Below, piece after piece: positions 15,404-16,327 of a stretch of DNA of 16,327 nt. How positions within the stretch are numbered: the first letter of the stretch is position 1; each line of letters starts with the position of its first letter. The position numbers and the translations under genes were made by a program. The stretch lies in NCBI GenBank assembly GCA_964576115.1, contig CAZNUA010000055.1:3025-19351 (forward strand), written 5' to 3'. The notes beneath the pieces are model-generated. The model searched no databases, was not told the DNA's origin, and saw only the letters and a list, made by a program, of their open reading frames with translations. The stretch is from CAYSYY01 sp964576115 [NCBI: uncultured Gemmatimonadota bacterium]. GTDB taxonomy: Bacteria; Blakebacterota; Blakebacteria; Blakebacterales.

Positions 15404-15750
15404 TGCAGATCCTCCGGTTGGATTTCGAGCACCTGCTCCATCGCACGGGTGTGGGCAGTCCATTCAGCGAGCGCCCGGGCCAGTGCCTTTTGCCCGGCCG
15501 GTGTGATCTGGTAGAATTTCGCCCGGCGTTTCTTATCCGAAATCCGCCACTCTCCCGTGAGTAAACCCTTGCGATGCAGACGGTGCAGGGCGGGATAGAG
15601 GGCGGCATGCTCGATCTGCAGGTACTCGCCTGAATTCTCGCTCACGGCATTGATGATCGCCAGGCCGTGCATCGATTCACCGCCACTGAGGATCTTGAGA
15701 ACGAGAATCTCTATTTCACCGTAAAAGCCCCGATTCCCTATGAGTGTCAT
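15400..15750 (-). CDS. PadR family transcriptional regulator (first)
   Basis: This 116-residue winged-helix repressor is of the short PadR (PF03551) type. The pattern begins EIEILVLKILSGGESMHGLAI and has the recognition region IEHAALYPALHRLHRKGLLTG. The wing has KRRAKFYQITPAGQKAL, the family's most recognisable segment. It is the first gene of the minus-strand PadR-ADOP-TPR operon, and its stop overlaps the permease start by 4 nt (ATGA). PadR genes next to ADOP permeases are a common arrangement, and the regulator probably represses its own operon. A GGAG site lies 6 nt before the ATG. A partly palindromic site about 30 nt upstream of the start is a likely operator. The inducing ligand is not known. 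Confidence 0.92.
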   Translation of the reverse strand: MTLIGNRGFYGEIEILVLKILSGGESMHGLAIINAVSENSGEYLQIEHAALYPALHRLHRKGLLTGEWRISDKKRRAKFYQITPAGQKALARALAEWTAHTRAMEQVLEIQPEDLQ

Positions 15751-15781
15751 GATCAGCTCCGCACGTTATTATGGTATCTGC

Positions 15782-15802
15782 TTACACAACTAGATTATGT
15801 AA
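15782..15802. promoter_or_regulatory. Candidate PadR operator upstream of the first PadR gene
   Basis: A 21-bp imperfect palindrome of the form TTACA-N11-TGTAA lies about 32 bp upstream of the minus-strand PadR start codon. Seven of ten base pairs of the dyad match, including the outer five. A CATAAT-like -10 hexamer for the minus-strand gene lies between it and the start, so a protein bound here would cover the -35 zone. Half-sites ending in ATGT/ACA fit known PadR preferences. The operator role is inferred. Confidence 0.45.
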
Positions 15803-15844
15803 ACGGTTGTTAGAAACTGAATGTTTCCCGGAATTCGATCCAAA

Positions 15845-15938
15845 ATGTCCTCTTCTGCACAAACCGCACCACATGCCAATACATCCACATCGCGTGAAAC
15901 ACATCAATCCATCCAATCGTACATATCGATGTAGACAT
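15845..15938. promoter_or_regulatory. Cluster of ACAT/ATGT half-sites between two divergent PadR genes
   Basis: Within 94 bp there are six ACAT (15871, 15881, 15887, 15901, 15921, 15935) and two ATGT (15845, 15929) tetramers, including a TACAT-N4-ATGTA dyad at 15920-15933. Two more ATGT lie at 15797 and 15821. PadR-family regulators in Firmicutes recognise ATGT/ACAT half-sites, so this 258-bp divergent region may be a multi-site operator. It is also visibly richer in A and T than its surroundings and carries no convincing gene. Confidence 0.4.
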
Positions 15939-16008
15939 TGTCGACAGTATGGTGGCGGGAACGGTCTTTGCCCATACCATCACAATCCCCGTCGTTTTGG
16001 AGGCTTCA

Positions 16009-16327
16009 ATGGCTCACCGATTTCTGGGCGAATTCGAGCAGATGGTCCTTCTGGCCATCCTCCAGTTGAGAGATGACGCCTATGTCGTCTCCATCCTTCG
16101 AGAACTGGATACCAGAGCCGGTCGATCCGTATCCCGCGGCACGTGTTACAAAACACTGGAAAGGATGGAGACCAAGGAGCTCCTGGAGTGGACGGTCGAG
16201 GCCGGTCCTCCGGAGAGGGGCGGACATCCCCGGCGCCGCTTCACCGTCACCGCAGCGGGCGCCTCGGCCCTTCAGAAATCCCGGAAGGCTTTCGACCGTC
16301 TCTGGGAAGGATTGGAGATGGAAGGAG
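16009..16327 (+). CDS. PadR family transcriptional regulator (second, 3'-partial)
   Basis: Reading from the ATG at 16009 gives 106 codons with no stop up to the window edge. The protein begins MAHRFLGEFEQMVLLAILQL, then has the recognition region SVSRGTCYKTLERMETKELL and the wing PPERGGHPRRRFTVTAAGASAL. It then runs into a C-terminal helix KAFDRLWEGLE. This is the standard PadR winged-helix layout, and closely similar proteins commonly precede ADOP permeases. The ribosome-binding site GGAGG at 15999-16003 is 5 nt before the ATG, which fixes the start. It is divergent from the first PadR gene and clearly different in sequence, so it is not a local duplicate. A second ADOP permease downstream, outside the window, is a reasonable expectation but is not seen. 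Confidence 0.88.
   Translation, partial: MAHRFLGEFEQMVLLAILQLRDDAYVVSILRELDTRAGRSVSRGTCYKTLERMETKELLEWTVEAGPPERGGHPRRRFTVTAAGASALQKSRKAFDRLWEGLEMEG

Noticed and set aside
15404-15463. Upstream ATG at 15463 as the ADOP permease start
   Set aside because: It would overlap PadR by over 60 nt; the ATG at 15403 has GGAGG at ideal spacing and gives the usual ATGA coupling.
15771-16076. 101-codon plus-strand frame between the PadR genes
   Set aside because: It has no good ribosome-binding site, shows no family resemblance, and overlaps the start of the second PadR gene, which has a strong GGAGG and clear homology.

Overview
The window is GC-rich, densely coded chromosomal DNA from an uncultured-looking bacterium. 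No rRNA, tRNA, CRISPR, transposase or phage gene is visible. PadR regulators coupled to very large MacB/FtsX-type 'ADOP' permeases are typical of Acidobacteriota, Gemmatimonadota and related FCB-type lineages. Together with a secreted M61 peptidase and a soluble HdrABC-type redox complex, this suggests a Gram-negative bacterium with an anaerobic or microaerobic thiol/ferredoxin metabolism. I cannot name the phylum from the sequence alone.

Layout. (1) Positions 2-6359, plus strand: an iron-sulfur flavoprotein dehydrogenase large subunit (5' end outside the window), overlapped by a D-amino-acid-oxidase-fold flavoprotein. Then come a MATE transporter 15 nt downstream and an M61 peptidase with a PDZ domain and a lipoprotein-type signal. 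(2) Positions 6446-10977, minus strand: a compact five-gene redox operon. In transcription order it holds a thioredoxin-reductase-like flavoprotein, HdrA, an 86-residue thioredoxin-like protein with a CxxC motif, HdrC and HdrB. (3) Positions 11187-11618, plus strand: a UspA stress protein, divergent from the redox operon, with a recognisable promoter. (4) Positions 11710-15750, minus strand: a PadR regulator, an ADOP permease and a secreted TPR protein, translationally coupled. (5) Positions 16009 to the right edge, plus strand: the start of a second, divergent PadR regulator, separated from the first by a 258-bp region full of ACAT/ATGT half-sites.

How they may work together. The left operon looks like a multi-subunit dehydrogenase of the HcnABC / heteromeric sarcosine or proline dehydrogenase type, oxidising an amine or amino-acid-like substrate. 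The central operon is the most interesting part. It joins a heterodisulfide-reductase-like complex to its own small thioredoxin and to a thioredoxin-reductase homologue whose NADPH-binding signatures are lost. This suggests electrons reach the thioredoxin from a donor other than NADPH, such as ferredoxin or the Hdr complex. The right part is a PadR-controlled envelope module.

No gene-free stretch exceeds 300 bp. The longest are 15751-16008 (regulatory, described below) and 10978-11186 (divergent promoter region). The 86 bp at 6360-6445 and 91 bp at 11619-11709 lie between convergent genes and hold no convincing element.
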